This document shows positions 16,687-26,675 of a DNA stretch of 64,000 nucleotides, in pieces. The first letter of the stretch is position 1. Each line of letters starts with the position of its first letter. Both the position numbers and the translations under genes were made by a program. Source of the DNA: Cognataquiflexum gelatinilyticum. GTDB lineage: Bacteria > Bacteroidota > Bacteroidia > Cytophagales > Cyclobacteriaceae. The notes below the pieces were generated by a model. It saw only the letters and a program-made list of their open reading frames with translations. It made no database searches and was not told the origin of the DNA. The DNA is taken from NCBI RefSeq assembly GCF_024813435.1, contig NZ_JANAEZ010000006.1, forward strand, positions 124,001 through 188,000, in the 5' to 3' direction.

Positions 16687-19668
16687 TTATAATTTTTGAG
16701 TTCCTAATATTGTTTTGCCCAGCATGACCGGGTTCTTGTCGGCGTCACTTTCCTCACAGTCGTGAAGTGTTGCCTTTGGATAAACAGAGTTGAGTTTTGC
16801 CAATATTTCCAGCATCCTGTCATTGGCCTCCTGATACGTTGCATGGTTTTTTCCCGTAGCCTTGAATAGGGCGAGTTCATGGATCCATGTCTGATAGCGC
16901 GATTCAAATTCCCGGAGTTTTTCATTGCTGACCCAACAGATTTTCAATTGAACATGGGCCGGGGCTTCCTCACGGATTTTCTTTTCGAAGTACTGACGAA
17001 AGGCCATATCGTCGAAATGCTTTGGCCAATGCGGTAATACGACCGAAGCCCTGAAGGAATAAAAATCCTCCTCGCATGGGCAGTCGCAGTCATGCAGACA
17101 GACTTCCATCAGATTAAAATTCTTGCTTTTCGGTCTCAAAAGCAGGTGTTCAATCAGGTGAAGCCCTTCTGGCTCATTGCAATCCTGGGTCAGTTCTTCA
17201 ATGATTTCCTGAATGGCTTCCTGAGCAGCTTCCTCGGTTGCAAAGGTTTTTTCACTTTCCAGAATGATGATGTTCTGCTTTTTGAGCTTAATTTTTTTGG
17301 TTGTGTAATGGTAATTTTCGGGATTTGTTCCCAATTCCATCACTTCTGCCAATACCGCTTCAGCTGTTGCTTTGTCTTCAAACTGTTTTGAAACCAGTCT
17401 GACTCCGTTTCTGGAAGTCAGTGAAAAAGAATGCATACAGTGGATTGTTTCTCCGACTTCTTTTTCTTCGCAAAGGATCTCAACATTTTTGATACAGTAC
17501 AAAAACCGTCTTGTAAAATCCCTGATTCCGGTCAGGTAGCTGATTCTTTTTTCCAAGCCGGACACATTATCTGTATCCCAAAGTTTGGTTTCATCAAGGT
17601 TGAAACCTTCATCCTGCGGAAAGTAATTGAAAGCCAAAGAGCGTGAATAGCTTATTTCGGGATAGGCTTTTAAAGTCCGGATTTTGAGGTCAACGGTTTC
17701 TCGGGACCCGATTTTTTCAAGACTGATATTCTCAAGGTTGATCCGGTACATGAGTAAGGCATAGTCGTTAAAAGACTCTGCAAACCTTGCCAAAAGATGG
17801 TCAAGAAACTTGTTCCTTCTTTCAAAAAACAGGTTTTGATTTTCGTAAAGTCTTTTCCATAAAGCCTGACTCTCAGGATTGAGTGGATCGTTGACTATGG
17901 CTTTTTCCAAATCTGTATGAAGGATTCCGTCGATTTCCCTGATGCTTCCAAGGTATTGGGCAAAATAGGTTTGCCTGATTTCATCTGTCGAAAATAGGCT
18001 CTTGGCATTGGAGAGCTGTGCATTGAAGTCGGCCAATAGCTGCTCAAAAAACATGAGATAGCCTTTCAATTGCTGTTGTTGTGCTATTCGGAGGTCATCA
18101 GCATGTGGCGGAAGACCAAACTCTCCTACACCATAGACCATCGGCAAGTCGTATTGGACAGGCCAATGACTCATGGTGTCGCGTTTATTTCCTTTTGGTA
18201 CAGGAAGATCTGCAAAGGTAGGTACCAACTTCCCGATTGAATTTTGGGCATGGAGCAACTGAATGGTATCCCTGACTTCCTCGTAACGGGAAAGAAATGG
18301 GAAGCCATCTTTGAAAAAAAGGATTTTTGAAAAACTGGTGCTCATTACGGGTTTGTGCAAGGGGGCAATAGGCAAGCACCAAGAAATGCCTTTTTGGCCG
18401 GGAACAGGTTTTCCGTCTTTGTCATATTTGGTCATGAGAAAATTACGGATTCCCTTTACACCTTGAATATCCATCAATAAGTTGATGATATCTGAGGCGT
18501 AAATCACGGATCTCAGCTGCGCGTTTTCTATTTCTTTGGTATCGATAAAGCCATGTGCCAGTCTAGGTCCCTCAAAAATCTCCTCGGTCGGAACTCCTTT
18601 TTCCATCAGGTCTTTCAGCGTATAAAAAGAAACGGGAGGATTGAGGTAATGCTCAATGGTAAAATATATCTCTGCCTGAACCCGCTCGATATCAGTGTCT
18701 GCACTTACATCCACATCAAAGCAAAATGCAACTTCCTCAGAATCGATCGGCTCAACAAGGATAAAATCCTCGCACAGATTCCTGTTTTCATGAAGGATCT
18801 TGATTGCATTTTTTAGAATGCCCTCAGCTTTGGAGATTTTTTCCAGATATGTGTCAAAAATCAATTGTCCATACGCAGTATCTTGGAGCATAAAAGCGAC
18901 ATGGCTGTCAAGAATTTTTCCTTTGGAAGGGTTTTTTGGGATGCTTACCCTGAATGGGATTTCGATGATTTCCCCGTCAGGCAATTCAATTTTGAAGTTG
19001 TATACCCAATTTTTGGAAGGGTTTTTTTCTATGGAAAAATTGGAAGGGTTTTCAGTCAGCACTTTTTTATTGACTACCTTGATACTTGGAAGCTCGAATT
19101 TGACTTGAAACTCCCCTGCTTCGATATCTACCATAGGAGAAAGAGGGAAAGCAATGTTTTCCAGTTCAATATCCCCGGTATTGAGATCACCGAGTTCCTG
19201 ATCGATGGACAGATCCAAAAGGACGGTGTAAAGGCCTTTTATTACCAGCTCCTTATCTGTTTTTTTATATTGCAGTTTGTCTTCCTCACAGTTGAGATAA
19301 ATCGGGACTTCCTGTTTTCCGTCAGTAAAAAGCCAGGCGTTGTTGATTCCCTGAATGTCGACTAAGAGTTTTCTGTAATCCGTGATAGTCAAAGGAGCAG
19401 ATGTCAAAATCTGCCTTGCTGTGAAAAAAATCTGCCCGCTAGCCTGAGTCAAAAGGTCTTTGATATCAAAGTTGGTCCGGTAACCCAATTCTGTGATGGC
19501 ATAGCAAAGCGCTTCCAACATGGTAATTCCCGGATCGTGGCTATTGTAATCCGTCCAGAGATTGCTCGAAAGCTGTTCGATATGAGCCAATCCTTCCTGA
19601 CGCAACCGCTCATAGTCCATAGAATGGGCCAGTGTGGGATTTTTTGGTATGGTCGGAGAGGTTTTCAT
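16687..19668 (-). CDS. eCIS baseplate protein, Afp12-like, 993 aa
   Basis: The N-terminus has the baseplate signature SSNLWTDYNSHDPGITMLEALCYAITELGYRTNFD found in the gpJ/Afp11-Afp12 class of wedge proteins. The rest is a long alpha/beta protein with a Cys cluster near the C-terminal third (CLHDCDCPCEED). It begins on the last base of the preceding large baseplate gene, indicating coupled translation. In AlgoCIS the corresponding large baseplate proteins carry big extensions that form a cage around the spike, and the size here is consistent with that. Family assignment rests on the signature and gene order. Confidence 0.85.
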   Translation of the reverse strand: MKTSPTIPKNPTLAHSMDYERLRQEGLAHIEQLSSNLWTDYNSHDPGITMLEALCYAITELGYRTNFDIKDLLTQASGQIFFTARQILTSAPLTITDYRKLLVDIQGINNAWLFTDGKQEVPIYLNCEEDKLQYKKTDKELVIKGLYTVLLDLSIDQELGDLNTGDIELENIAFPLSPMVDIEAGEFQVKFELPSIKVVNKKVLTENPSNFSIEKNPSKNWVYNFKIELPDGEIIEIPFRVSIPKNPSKGKILDSHVAFMLQDTAYGQLIFDTYLEKISKAEGILKNAIKILHENRNLCEDFILVEPIDSEEVAFCFDVDVSADTDIERVQAEIYFTIEHYLNPPVSFYTLKDLMEKGVPTEEIFEGPRLAHGFIDTKEIENAQLRSVIYASDIINLLMDIQGVKGIRNFLMTKYDKDGKPVPGQKGISWCLPIAPLHKPVMSTSFSKILFFKDGFPFLSRYEEVRDTIQLLHAQNSIGKLVPTFADLPVPKGNKRDTMSHWPVQYDLPMVYGVGEFGLPPHADDLRIAQQQQLKGYLMFFEQLLADFNAQLSNAKSLFSTDEIRQTYFAQYLGSIREIDGILHTDLEKAIVNDPLNPESQALWKRLYENQNLFFERRNKFLDHLLARFAESFNDYALLMYRINLENISLEKIGSRETVDLKIRTLKAYPEISYSRSLAFNYFPQDEGFNLDETKLWDTDNVSGLEKRISYLTGIRDFTRRFLYCIKNVEILCEEKEVGETIHCMHSFSLTSRNGVRLVSKQFEDKATAEAVLAEVMELGTNPENYHYTTKKIKLKKQNIIILESEKTFATEEAAQEAIQEIIEELTQDCNEPEGLHLIEHLLLRPKSKNFNLMEVCLHDCDCPCEEDFYSFRASVVLPHWPKHFDDMAFRQYFEKKIREEAPAHVQLKICWVSNEKLREFESRYQTWIHELALFKATGKNHATYQEANDRMLEILAKLNSVYPKATLHDCEESDADKNPVMLGKTILGTQKL

Positions 19669-22600
19669 CAGCAGTCGCAGGTTTGGATTACTTGGATGAT
19701 ATGACGGGGAGCACTTGTATTGGATTCTTCATAATGTGAAACCAATACCGATCTGGAACTTGAGGCAATGATCTCTTCCAAGTCAAATATTTTCTTGGAG
19801 ACTTTTCCTTCTTCGTTTCTGATGATGTGGTGGATTTTGAAGCAACTCAAAAAATCCACATAAGGTCTTTCCTCCACAAAATTGATTAGCGTTGATTTGT
19901 TGATTTTTCCTCCAAATGTGATTTTTTGGCTATTGTCCCAAGCCCAAGGACAGAGGAATTGCTCGATTTCTATATCCAAGAGATTCCTGTAAAACACCTC
20001 ATCCATAAAGTCATGAAACCTGACCTCAAACTCCAGTTGGACCTCCTCAAATAGTGGGTTGACGATATGTAGTTGGGCAAAAGGATTTTTTAATTTTTCC
20101 AGAAAAATGGAAGTGTCAATCAGTGTGGCTATGGGAGTATATGGTCTGAGTGGATTGGAGTTTGAATTGTTTTTGAGGTCGGGAATGCAGATGACAGTCA
20201 CATGGCCCGGAAAATTTTCACAGAAAACATTCTGTCCGTTCTTTTCATAAAATCCGGTATGGTTAAGGCACTTGACCTGATACATTGAAGGAAATTCCTG
20301 CAAAATAAGGTGTTCATAATCCCAGATGCTGACCGCCCTTTGCTTGTGTCTAAGTCTCTCACTGATCCTTTGGTAATAATCAGGATCACTTTCTCTTACC
20401 CGTCCTCCGGTCGAATCTGAAGGTTGGGTTATGGATTTGATAGCACTATCCGAAAGCTTGAGTTTGCAGACTGTACCAGTGGGAAGTGTACTTCGGAATT
20501 CGATTCCTTCAGATTCTGATTGGACCAATTCAGCCAAAGCTCCTTGGGCTTTGATATCAATGATTTTGCAAACGGCGTCGGTGTTGCCTGCGACCGATGC
20601 CTTTATCCAAATAAGACCGGAAGTCAAGGCAGTATGTGCCAATCCTGCTTCTTTTGGAATATTCAAAGTCAGGATTCCTGTTCTTGTGAGGTTGATTGTC
20701 CCGTCGATGACTTGATTGTCCTCAAAATCGGTCCATTGGTTTTTTTCAATTAAGAAGGACCAAGTGACAGGTTCCTGATTTTTCAGTGGGTTGGAACTGC
20801 CATCAGCAAGAAGAAAAAGCAAATTGATAGAAACGGGAGTAACAGCTTTCGCTATTCCTATCAAAAGCTCCCCTTCTTGGCTGAACCGGGGGACAAGCGA
20901 CATTTCTCCGGGTATAGGCATGTAATACCCAAATGGAGACAGGTTAAAAAATGCATGTTTTGGATTTGGATTGCCTGCGATCGGGATATTTTCGGAGGCA
21001 GTATAATCAATGGAAAATGATTCGGAAATTATTTCTTTTGGAACAGGTACAGAATTGCCGGATACTTTGAGCAAACCTGAAATCTCAGCTACCTTTTGAA
21101 GGTTGGCAGTCAGATTTTGATCGAATGCCAGGTTTTCAATTTCCAAAGCTTTTGCCTCGATTGCTTTGCTTTCCACTCTAACAGCTTCAACAGGCTGAAA
21201 ACTTCCCTGCTGTGAATTGATTACAATATTGTCCAAGGCTTTATTAACCTCTGCCATGTGGGAAGACAAAGAATAAGAAGAAGAATTCAATCTGATTCTG
21301 AGGAAGCCTTCATATGACTTTGCCTGAAGGAATTCATTGCTTCCAAAGCCAAGAGAAGCTTGTTTGAGAAGATTGCCCGCGGTGCTTTTTTGAACCAAAT
21401 AGCCATCCCCATCCTTGGGAAATGGATAGGATTCCCAATCGTTTCCATGGATGTATTCACAGTATATTGGTACCGAAATGGGAAGGTTGATTTTGAGGTA
21501 ATCCAGTTTTTTCTGGAATATTTCTTTGGAACCTATATAAAAACTGGCATTTAGTTTTGGAAAATCACCAAAAGGTTTGAAGGGTTTGGATGCATCTACC
21601 GACCCGCCATCACTGCTGAGTGCAAGGTCTTTTGCTCCGACCACATTGACGGAGAGATTGATGGAATTAATTGTATTATCCATCAGGTCTTCATACCAAA
21701 TGTTGCTTGCACTTTGGTCGAGACGGGCCATCATAAGCGGCAATGCGGTATTGAAGTTTTTCTTGTGGGTTTTTTCGGAATAGGGGAAAATCGGTGGTTC
21801 TTCTACCCCAAGGGAAAATTTTAAAGTCAACAAATTTTGATTATCCGAAAATGAAGCGTCAACGTCTTTTGAAACCCAGTCCTTTTCTCCGGTCAGGGAA
21901 ATATTGAAAGGAATGGATTTTGAATTCCCAAACAATCCAAGTTTGGAAAAGGAAGTCTTGGCCTTCAGCGGTTTTGCAAAAGTCACTGATAAAGTGATGC
22001 TCCTTTCTCCTTCTTTGAGGAAAAGTAGATTGGAAGCTATCGCAAATCCAGCCTCTTGGGTTGGGATCATTTTCCTATCACCGAATGCAAACCAGCTTTT
22101 GTCATCCCCTTCAAATTTTCCGCCGATTCCGTCGGAACTATTCAGCACAGGGTAAGCCAACAGGTTTTTGTTGTGGACCTGAAACGCCTTGATTTCCTTG
22201 ACCTCAGCCTGATTGAATACCACATCTTCGGTCAGACTGTAGTGCATTTCCTTTCCGTTAGGGTCTTTTCCTCCTTTGAAAAGCGTTCCTTTTGTCAACA
22301 AATGCTGAGAGATGTGTTTTTGGAGATTGACGGTCAGATGGACTTGATCAGGAATCGGATTTTGGTTTTTAAGCCGAAGGACATCTTTGTAATAAAAATC
22401 AAGATGCCTGACACCAAAATCGTTGAGGCTGTTTTGGGCCGCATTGAATAATTTTAAGAATGTCAAAAAAAGTCCATAATGCGGTTCATGGCCGGAATAG
22501 TCAGTTAATGATTTTGTGAAAAGATCTTTGGCTTTTTGGAGTATAGCTGAAATTCCGCTTAGCAGCAAGGAAATCTGATTGTTGAAAATATTATGGTTGA

Positions 22601-23258
22601 TGACATGACTGATTTTTTCGTTTACAGCTGTTCCGGGAATGGTAATTTTCAACCTTTCAGCTGTGGGTGAAAAATAAGTCAGGGACAAGGGTTGGTTTGA
22701 ATCAATTGTATTTACGGGCGAGTTAGGATCAGTTTGGTTGGAGCCCGAAAAAAGCCCGAGGTTGTCAGTCCTGAAATTTGAAAGTTTTGAAAATGGCGCA
22801 TTGAGTTTGGTCTCGATGACAGATTTAATGGTCTGTTGGTAATCTGTCTCCTCCTTTAAAAATCGGCATTGTTCATCTATAGTTTTGACTAAAGAAAAAA
22901 GTAAATCATAAAAAAATTTGAATTGTAAACTTGCTTCCGCTTCATCAGAGGAAGCAATTCCAAGTTTGATTCTTTTGTAAATCAGCTTGTTGTAATCGGA
23001 CACTTTGAGCATGTCAAGAGAAAGCAAAACTGCCAAAACCACAGAAATATCCACTTTCATCAAAGGCTCCCAAGTGCCTGCATCTGTATTGTCAAGGGCT
23101 TTGAACTTGAGGTATGTTGCATAATTTTTTGCCCAAAGGATCAAATCTTCCATAGACCTTTCGTCCACCTTGGCAAAGTTGGGAGAGAGTGCTTCCAGTT
23201 TTCTTGTCAACCGGTCCACTCCTTCTCTGGTCAATGGGTTTTTGTCGTTGCAGGCCAT
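19668..23258 (-). CDS. eCIS baseplate protein, Afp11/gpJ-like, 1196 aa
   Basis: The C-terminal third carries the baseplate-J signature RESDPDYYQRISERLRHKQRA followed by SIWDYEHLILQEFPSMYQVKC, typical of Afp11-type wedge proteins. The N-terminal 700 residues are additional domains, far beyond the length of phage gpJ. It sits between the gp25 wedge gene (6 bases upstream) and the Afp12-like gene (1-base overlap), the order of known eCIS loci. It would form the wedge ring that connects sheath, hub and outer baseplate. The long N-terminal extension is a candidate for the cage feature reported for AlgoCIS. Confidence 0.88.
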   Translation of the reverse strand: MACNDKNPLTREGVDRLTRKLEALSPNFAKVDERSMEDLILWAKNYATYLKFKALDNTDAGTWEPLMKVDISVVLAVLLSLDMLKVSDYNKLIYKRIKLGIASSDEAEASLQFKFFYDLLFSLVKTIDEQCRFLKEETDYQQTIKSVIETKLNAPFSKLSNFRTDNLGLFSGSNQTDPNSPVNTIDSNQPLSLTYFSPTAERLKITIPGTAVNEKISHVINHNIFNNQISLLLSGISAILQKAKDLFTKSLTDYSGHEPHYGLFLTFLKLFNAAQNSLNDFGVRHLDFYYKDVLRLKNQNPIPDQVHLTVNLQKHISQHLLTKGTLFKGGKDPNGKEMHYSLTEDVVFNQAEVKEIKAFQVHNKNLLAYPVLNSSDGIGGKFEGDDKSWFAFGDRKMIPTQEAGFAIASNLLFLKEGERSITLSVTFAKPLKAKTSFSKLGLFGNSKSIPFNISLTGEKDWVSKDVDASFSDNQNLLTLKFSLGVEEPPIFPYSEKTHKKNFNTALPLMMARLDQSASNIWYEDLMDNTINSINLSVNVVGAKDLALSSDGGSVDASKPFKPFGDFPKLNASFYIGSKEIFQKKLDYLKINLPISVPIYCEYIHGNDWESYPFPKDGDGYLVQKSTAGNLLKQASLGFGSNEFLQAKSYEGFLRIRLNSSSYSLSSHMAEVNKALDNIVINSQQGSFQPVEAVRVESKAIEAKALEIENLAFDQNLTANLQKVAEISGLLKVSGNSVPVPKEIISESFSIDYTASENIPIAGNPNPKHAFFNLSPFGYYMPIPGEMSLVPRFSQEGELLIGIAKAVTPVSINLLFLLADGSSNPLKNQEPVTWSFLIEKNQWTDFEDNQVIDGTINLTRTGILTLNIPKEAGLAHTALTSGLIWIKASVAGNTDAVCKIIDIKAQGALAELVQSESEGIEFRSTLPTGTVCKLKLSDSAIKSITQPSDSTGGRVRESDPDYYQRISERLRHKQRAVSIWDYEHLILQEFPSMYQVKCLNHTGFYEKNGQNVFCENFPGHVTVICIPDLKNNSNSNPLRPYTPIATLIDTSIFLEKLKNPFAQLHIVNPLFEEVQLEFEVRFHDFMDEVFYRNLLDIEIEQFLCPWAWDNSQKITFGGKINKSTLINFVEERPYVDFLSCFKIHHIIRNEEGKVSKKIFDLEEIIASSSRSVLVSHYEESNTSAPRHIIQVIQTCDC

Positions 23259-23264
23259 ATTGGT

Positions 23265-23681
23265 CTATGTCAATTCGGTTCCTTCAGTTTTATAAAATGG
23301 AAATACAAAGTTGAACCGTGAATTGGTGGCTCTCACCTTGTAAGTAATGGTGATCAAAATCCTTCCTTCAAGTTCCCCGGTATCATTGAGCTCGATTTTT
23401 TCGACTTCAATCCTCGGCTCATGGTACAGGATCGAAGTTCTGATCAGGTCAATGATATAGGTTTTGAATGTGGTGGTAAGCGGTTCAAACACCAGTTCGT
23501 GGAGGTCACAACCATAGTCAGAGCGCATCACCCTTTCCCCTCTTTTGGTCGAAAGGAGAATTTCCAGGCTGCTTTGAATATCTGCCTCATCAGCTAACAT
23601 CTTGGTTTTGCTCCCCTCACTGTCAAACTGTGGAGGGAAAGACCAGCCTGTACCTAGAAATGAGCGGTTTATGTTTTCCAT
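23265..23681 (-). CDS. Baseplate wedge protein, gp25/Afp9-like
   Basis: The 138-aa length and sequence fit the gp25 family, the most conserved wedge component of phage tails, T6SS (TssE) and eCIS. Visible landmarks are GTGWSFPPQF at the start, SLEILLSTKRGERVMRSDYGCDLHELVFEP (with the family Glu-Arg pair) and RIEVEKIELN. It anchors the first sheath ring to the baseplate. The gene lies between those for PAAR (3-base gap) and the Afp11-like protein (6-base gap). Confidence 0.93.
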   Translation of the reverse strand: MENINRSFLGTGWSFPPQFDSEGSKTKMLADEADIQSSLEILLSTKRGERVMRSDYGCDLHELVFEPLTTTFKTYIIDLIRTSILYHEPRIEVEKIELNDTGELEGRILITITYKVRATNSRFNFVFPFYKTEGTELT

Positions 23682-23684
23682 TTT

Positions 23685-23978
23685 TTATCCTCCTATGATT
23701 ACTGTGGGACATCCTATGACAATCACTCCTCCATGAGCTGTGGAATCTCCCATTCTGGCTGCGGGTTTTCCTCCGATCATTACTGTCCCCGAACCCGCAA
23801 TGATCGTATCAGGCGGGCCCGCACATGTTGCCATATCTCCAAGTCTAGCCGCAGGAAGTCCCCCGATCAAAACAGTTGGCTCGCCCGCCGGCAAAATCGG
23901 TCCACCGACATGTGGCGTTCCTCCCGGCGTGAGCATCGGGCAAATATGCATATCTGTGATTCGAGCAGCTAAAGGCAT
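23685..23978 (-). CDS. PAAR-type spike tip protein (Afp10-like)
   Basis: This 97-aa protein consists almost wholly of PAAR-type repeats: GGTPHVGGPI, GGLPAARLGDMATC, GSGTVMIGGKPAARMGDSTAHGG, with His and Cys residues placed to bind the metal at the apex. It caps the VgrG-like spike as a sharp cone. There is no extension, so it is a structural tip and not a specialised effector-PAAR. The gene is 6 bases downstream of the spike gene. Confidence 0.95.
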   Translation of the reverse strand: MPLAARITDMHICPMLTPGGTPHVGGPILPAGEPTVLIGGLPAARLGDMATCAGPPDTIIAGSGTVMIGGKPAARMGDSTAHGGVIVIGCPTVIIGG

Positions 23979-23984
23979 AATTCA

Positions 23985-25754
23985 TTAATTTATTTTGACC
24001 AGACTTCCTTTGATATTGACCATAGCTCCCTCAAGGTCAGCAGTGCCGCTGCTTTTTAAACTCAATCCTGCAGATGCTTCCAAACTGATATTCATATCTG
24101 CTTTGAGGGCAATCTCGGGAGCGGCAAAACTGATTTTGGTTCCTCCTTTTAAGGAAATTTCTTTTGGAGATTCCATTGAAATCCCATTGTCATCCATCAC
24201 CATGACATTACCGATCGGATCTTCCACCTTAACAGTGCCTGCGGTATCGTCCATGGTAAATTTCCTTCCACCGGGAGTCTCTATGACGATGCTTTTGTCG
24301 CCTTCATGGATTGTAATTTTGATTTCTGACCTGGAGACATAGCCTTTTTTGTCATTGGAATTCTCAGGTTCCATGGGTGTAGGCTTGGCACTGCTGTGTA
24401 CCATGCCCAAGACGATCGGATGGGAAGGGTCTTCATTGATAAAGCCAACAATAACTTCATCATCTATTTCCGGCCTGAAAAATGTGCCGCGGTTGTTCCC
24501 GGCATCCAAAGTCGCCACTCTGGCAAAAATCCCTTCGTCATTCATATTGACCATGGGAAGTCTGACTTTGACCCTGCCTTCACCCAAAGGATCCATGATA
24601 TCTGTGACGACTCCGACCTGTAATCCCTGGATTCCTGAGAATTGTCCACTTCCCGAACTTGCCGAGTGTGAATTGAATTTTTCGGTATAAAAATCTTCAT
24701 GCCAGCCTAAAGTCGCTTCTGTTTCCCAATTTCCGTTTCTTACTTGATGCTGAACCGCACTTACAAATGCTTTTCCGCTGAATTGTTCACCTACGCCATT
24801 TAACTCTATCCAATCGCCGGGATTAACTTCTGCATTTCCCATAAAGGTCACTTTACCCTTAATTTTGGAAAGTGCCTGTTTCTGTTTTTTTGCATCAGCC
24901 AAGGATTGCAAGGCTTCGTTTGAAAGTTTAACAGCAGTTTTGATTTCAAATTCCTGACCGTTGATTTCAGCCAAATCCGAAGTCTGCACATTTCCCGGAG
25001 ATGCTCCCGTGAGGTCCGCCCCTTCTGATTCCAGAACAGATTGATTGGCATAATCCCATGAAAATGCTCTTACCGAAGTGGATTGGGTCCTTACATCTGT
25101 ATCCATTTTCATAGAAATGATGTCTTCCCCATAGGTGAGTGATAGAACCGCTTCCTGCGATGAATCAGGTTTGAAAACAGAAAAAGTGCTTCCGTCCATT
25201 CTCAATACCATACCATTAGAGTCAATCCTGCAGAGAATATAATCCCAATCACTGACGTTGGCCTGAACCAATTGCTCTTGTTGGCTCCCAAAAGTTGGAA
25301 TATCCAAATCGGTCAAACCGTTTTCCTGAAGGATATTCTCTACAATTTCATTGTCACGGAGTTCATTGAAATGTCTGCTTTTCTTTGAAACAGTCATTTT
25401 CACCGATTCATGCTTGCAGGTAATCTGGAGCAATGTCTGACTTCCACTGATCACATGGGAGTTTCCGATGATGATTCCTTTGAACACAGATTTGTCCTCG
25501 GTATTGTAGCCAAATTGGATATCAATGCTTTTTCCCAATGCAAACTCAGCGCTGTTTCCAATCAAAAAATCCGAATCCGAAGCCGAACCATCCACCACCC
25601 TGATTACTGCAAATGGTATTTTGTTCAGCTCCTTGTAGACAGTCATGTCAATGACCTGAATCCGACCGGATACTTCCTGATCAGTCGGCGCACCTGGACC
25701 GTTGCCCAATAGGATTTTTGAGGTCACAAGTTCATGTCGGTCTGTTGAGATCAT
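23985..25754 (-). CDS. eCIS central spike, VgrG/Afp8-like, 589 aa
   Basis: The N-terminal 330 residues correspond to the gp27/gpD-like hub. An OB-fold segment follows at about 370-455 (GVVTDIMDPLGEGRVKVRLP, then FRPEIDDEVIVGFINEDPSHPIVLGMVHS). The last 130 residues form the repetitive gp5-like beta-helix needle (GDKSIVIETPGG...). As a trimer it plugs the tube and carries the PAAR tip. There is no C-terminal effector extension. It sits between the LysM baseplate gene (10 bases upstream) and PAAR (6 bases downstream). Confidence 0.95.
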   Translation of the reverse strand: MISTDRHELVTSKILLGNGPGAPTDQEVSGRIQVIDMTVYKELNKIPFAVIRVVDGSASDSDFLIGNSAEFALGKSIDIQFGYNTEDKSVFKGIIIGNSHVISGSQTLLQITCKHESVKMTVSKKSRHFNELRDNEIVENILQENGLTDLDIPTFGSQQEQLVQANVSDWDYILCRIDSNGMVLRMDGSTFSVFKPDSSQEAVLSLTYGEDIISMKMDTDVRTQSTSVRAFSWDYANQSVLESEGADLTGASPGNVQTSDLAEINGQEFEIKTAVKLSNEALQSLADAKKQKQALSKIKGKVTFMGNAEVNPGDWIELNGVGEQFSGKAFVSAVQHQVRNGNWETEATLGWHEDFYTEKFNSHSASSGSGQFSGIQGLQVGVVTDIMDPLGEGRVKVRLPMVNMNDEGIFARVATLDAGNNRGTFFRPEIDDEVIVGFINEDPSHPIVLGMVHSSAKPTPMEPENSNDKKGYVSRSEIKITIHEGDKSIVIETPGGRKFTMDDTAGTVKVEDPIGNVMVMDDNGISMESPKEISLKGGTKISFAAPEIALKADMNISLEASAGLSLKSSGTADLEGAMVNIKGSLVKIN

Positions 25755-25764
25755 TGTCTTGGTT

Positions 25765-26481
25765 TTATTTTGCTAATGGAGGAAAGAAAATCTTTGATCC
25801 GGTCTTGATATTTCTAAAACTGTCAAGGGAGTTGAAACCGGCAACATTGATATAATGGATGTCCCGTTCATAGATTTTTTCGGTGAGAAGGTCAATCCTG
25901 TCTGTACCTTTAAAAACCCGCTCATGGGTAATGTCTGGACTTTCCCTGTTTTCTTCCGCAGCTCTTTCCACGTCTGCGATACTCTCCGCAAACTGGCATT
26001 TTGCAATGGCTCTGATAGGTTTGCCATCGGGAGCAAAGACTTTGTATTCAATATCCATCTGCTTCAAGACACCTTTGAAGAGAAGTTCTCCCCAATGGAT
26101 CTTCAAGTAATAAGGTCTGTGTTTATCAGACTGGTAATCAATGATTTTGTGCTTGAATGCTTCAATCTGCTCTGTGACATTGGCTGGCTTTTCAAAGGGA
26201 TTGGCGATCCCGAGGCTCAATACCGACATGTCTTTGACTACTCCTGTCGCATCAAACAGAAAATCAAAATGGAAATCTCCGGGAAGAATCCTGTTGAATT
26301 TCATGTTGGCGCCTGAAGTGCCCGGAGCCTGAGTAGCGTCAAATTCAAACTTATACGAAACGTTATAAGTAGCAGGATTTACCAATGCACTGAACTTGTG
26401 ATCAGGCACAGGATTTTTGAATTCTGCATCCGAATAGGCCTGTACGTAAAGTTTTTCGGCTTTTTGGCCAAGATCGATCAT
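25765..26481 (-). CDS. eCIS baseplate/tube-initiator protein with LysM-like end (Afp7-like)
   Basis: The first 170 residues match the CIS tube N-terminal family (KFSALVNPATYNVSYKFEF, then FHFDFLFDATG), and the last 50 residues look like a LysM fold (LLTEKIYERDIHYINVAGFNSLDSFRNIKTGSKIFFPP). In Afp/PVC this protein joins the inner tube to the spike hub. It starts on the final base of the DUF5908 gene and precedes the spike gene by 10 bases, the standard eCIS order. Confidence 0.92.
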   Translation of the reverse strand: MIDLGQKAEKLYVQAYSDAEFKNPVPDHKFSALVNPATYNVSYKFEFDATQAPGTSGANMKFNRILPGDFHFDFLFDATGVVKDMSVLSLGIANPFEKPANVTEQIEAFKHKIIDYQSDKHRPYYLKIHWGELLFKGVLKQMDIEYKVFAPDGKPIRAIAKCQFAESIADVERAAEENRESPDITHERVFKGTDRIDLLTEKIYERDIHYINVAGFNSLDSFRNIKTGSKIFFPPLAK

Positions 26482-26675
26482 TACCTTTCAAGTTTTAGCT
26501 GTATCATTCTCAAGACTTCTTCTGTCACCTCTTTGATTAATTCCTGCTTCATCTGATTCATATCAGGTGGACTGGAATTTTGAGGAGTTGAATTCCCGCC
26601 GTTGTTTCCCACTGCGGCTCTGATCTGGAGTTCTTTGATTTCTATCGGCATAAGAGAAGGATTAAATTCCGACAC
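26481..26675 (-). CDS. DUF5908-family small eCIS protein (Afp6 position)
   Basis: The 64-aa protein opens with the family motif MPIEIKELQIRAAV and ends in a helix (MKQELIKEVTEEVLRMIQLKLER), with a disordered Asn/Pro/Ser linker between. Members occur between the second tube gene and the LysM gene in bacteroidetal eCIS loci, and the function is unknown. It overlaps the tube gene by 14 bases at its start and shares one base with the LysM gene at its end, so translation is tightly coupled. Confidence 0.8.
   Translation of the reverse strand: MSEFNPSLMPIEIKELQIRAAVGNNGGNSTPQNSSPPDMNQMKQELIKEVTEEVLRMIQLKLER

Noticed and set aside
18919..19050. Three copies of TTGGAAGGGTTTT in the Afp12-like gene
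   Set aside because: They encode repeated Asn-Pro-Ser turns in frame, are short and irregularly spaced, and need no explanation beyond coding sequence.
23733..23988. Plus-strand open frames opposite the PAAR gene
   Set aside because: The Gly/Pro-rich PAAR repeats leave the antisense frames open. The minus-strand product has clear PAAR motifs.
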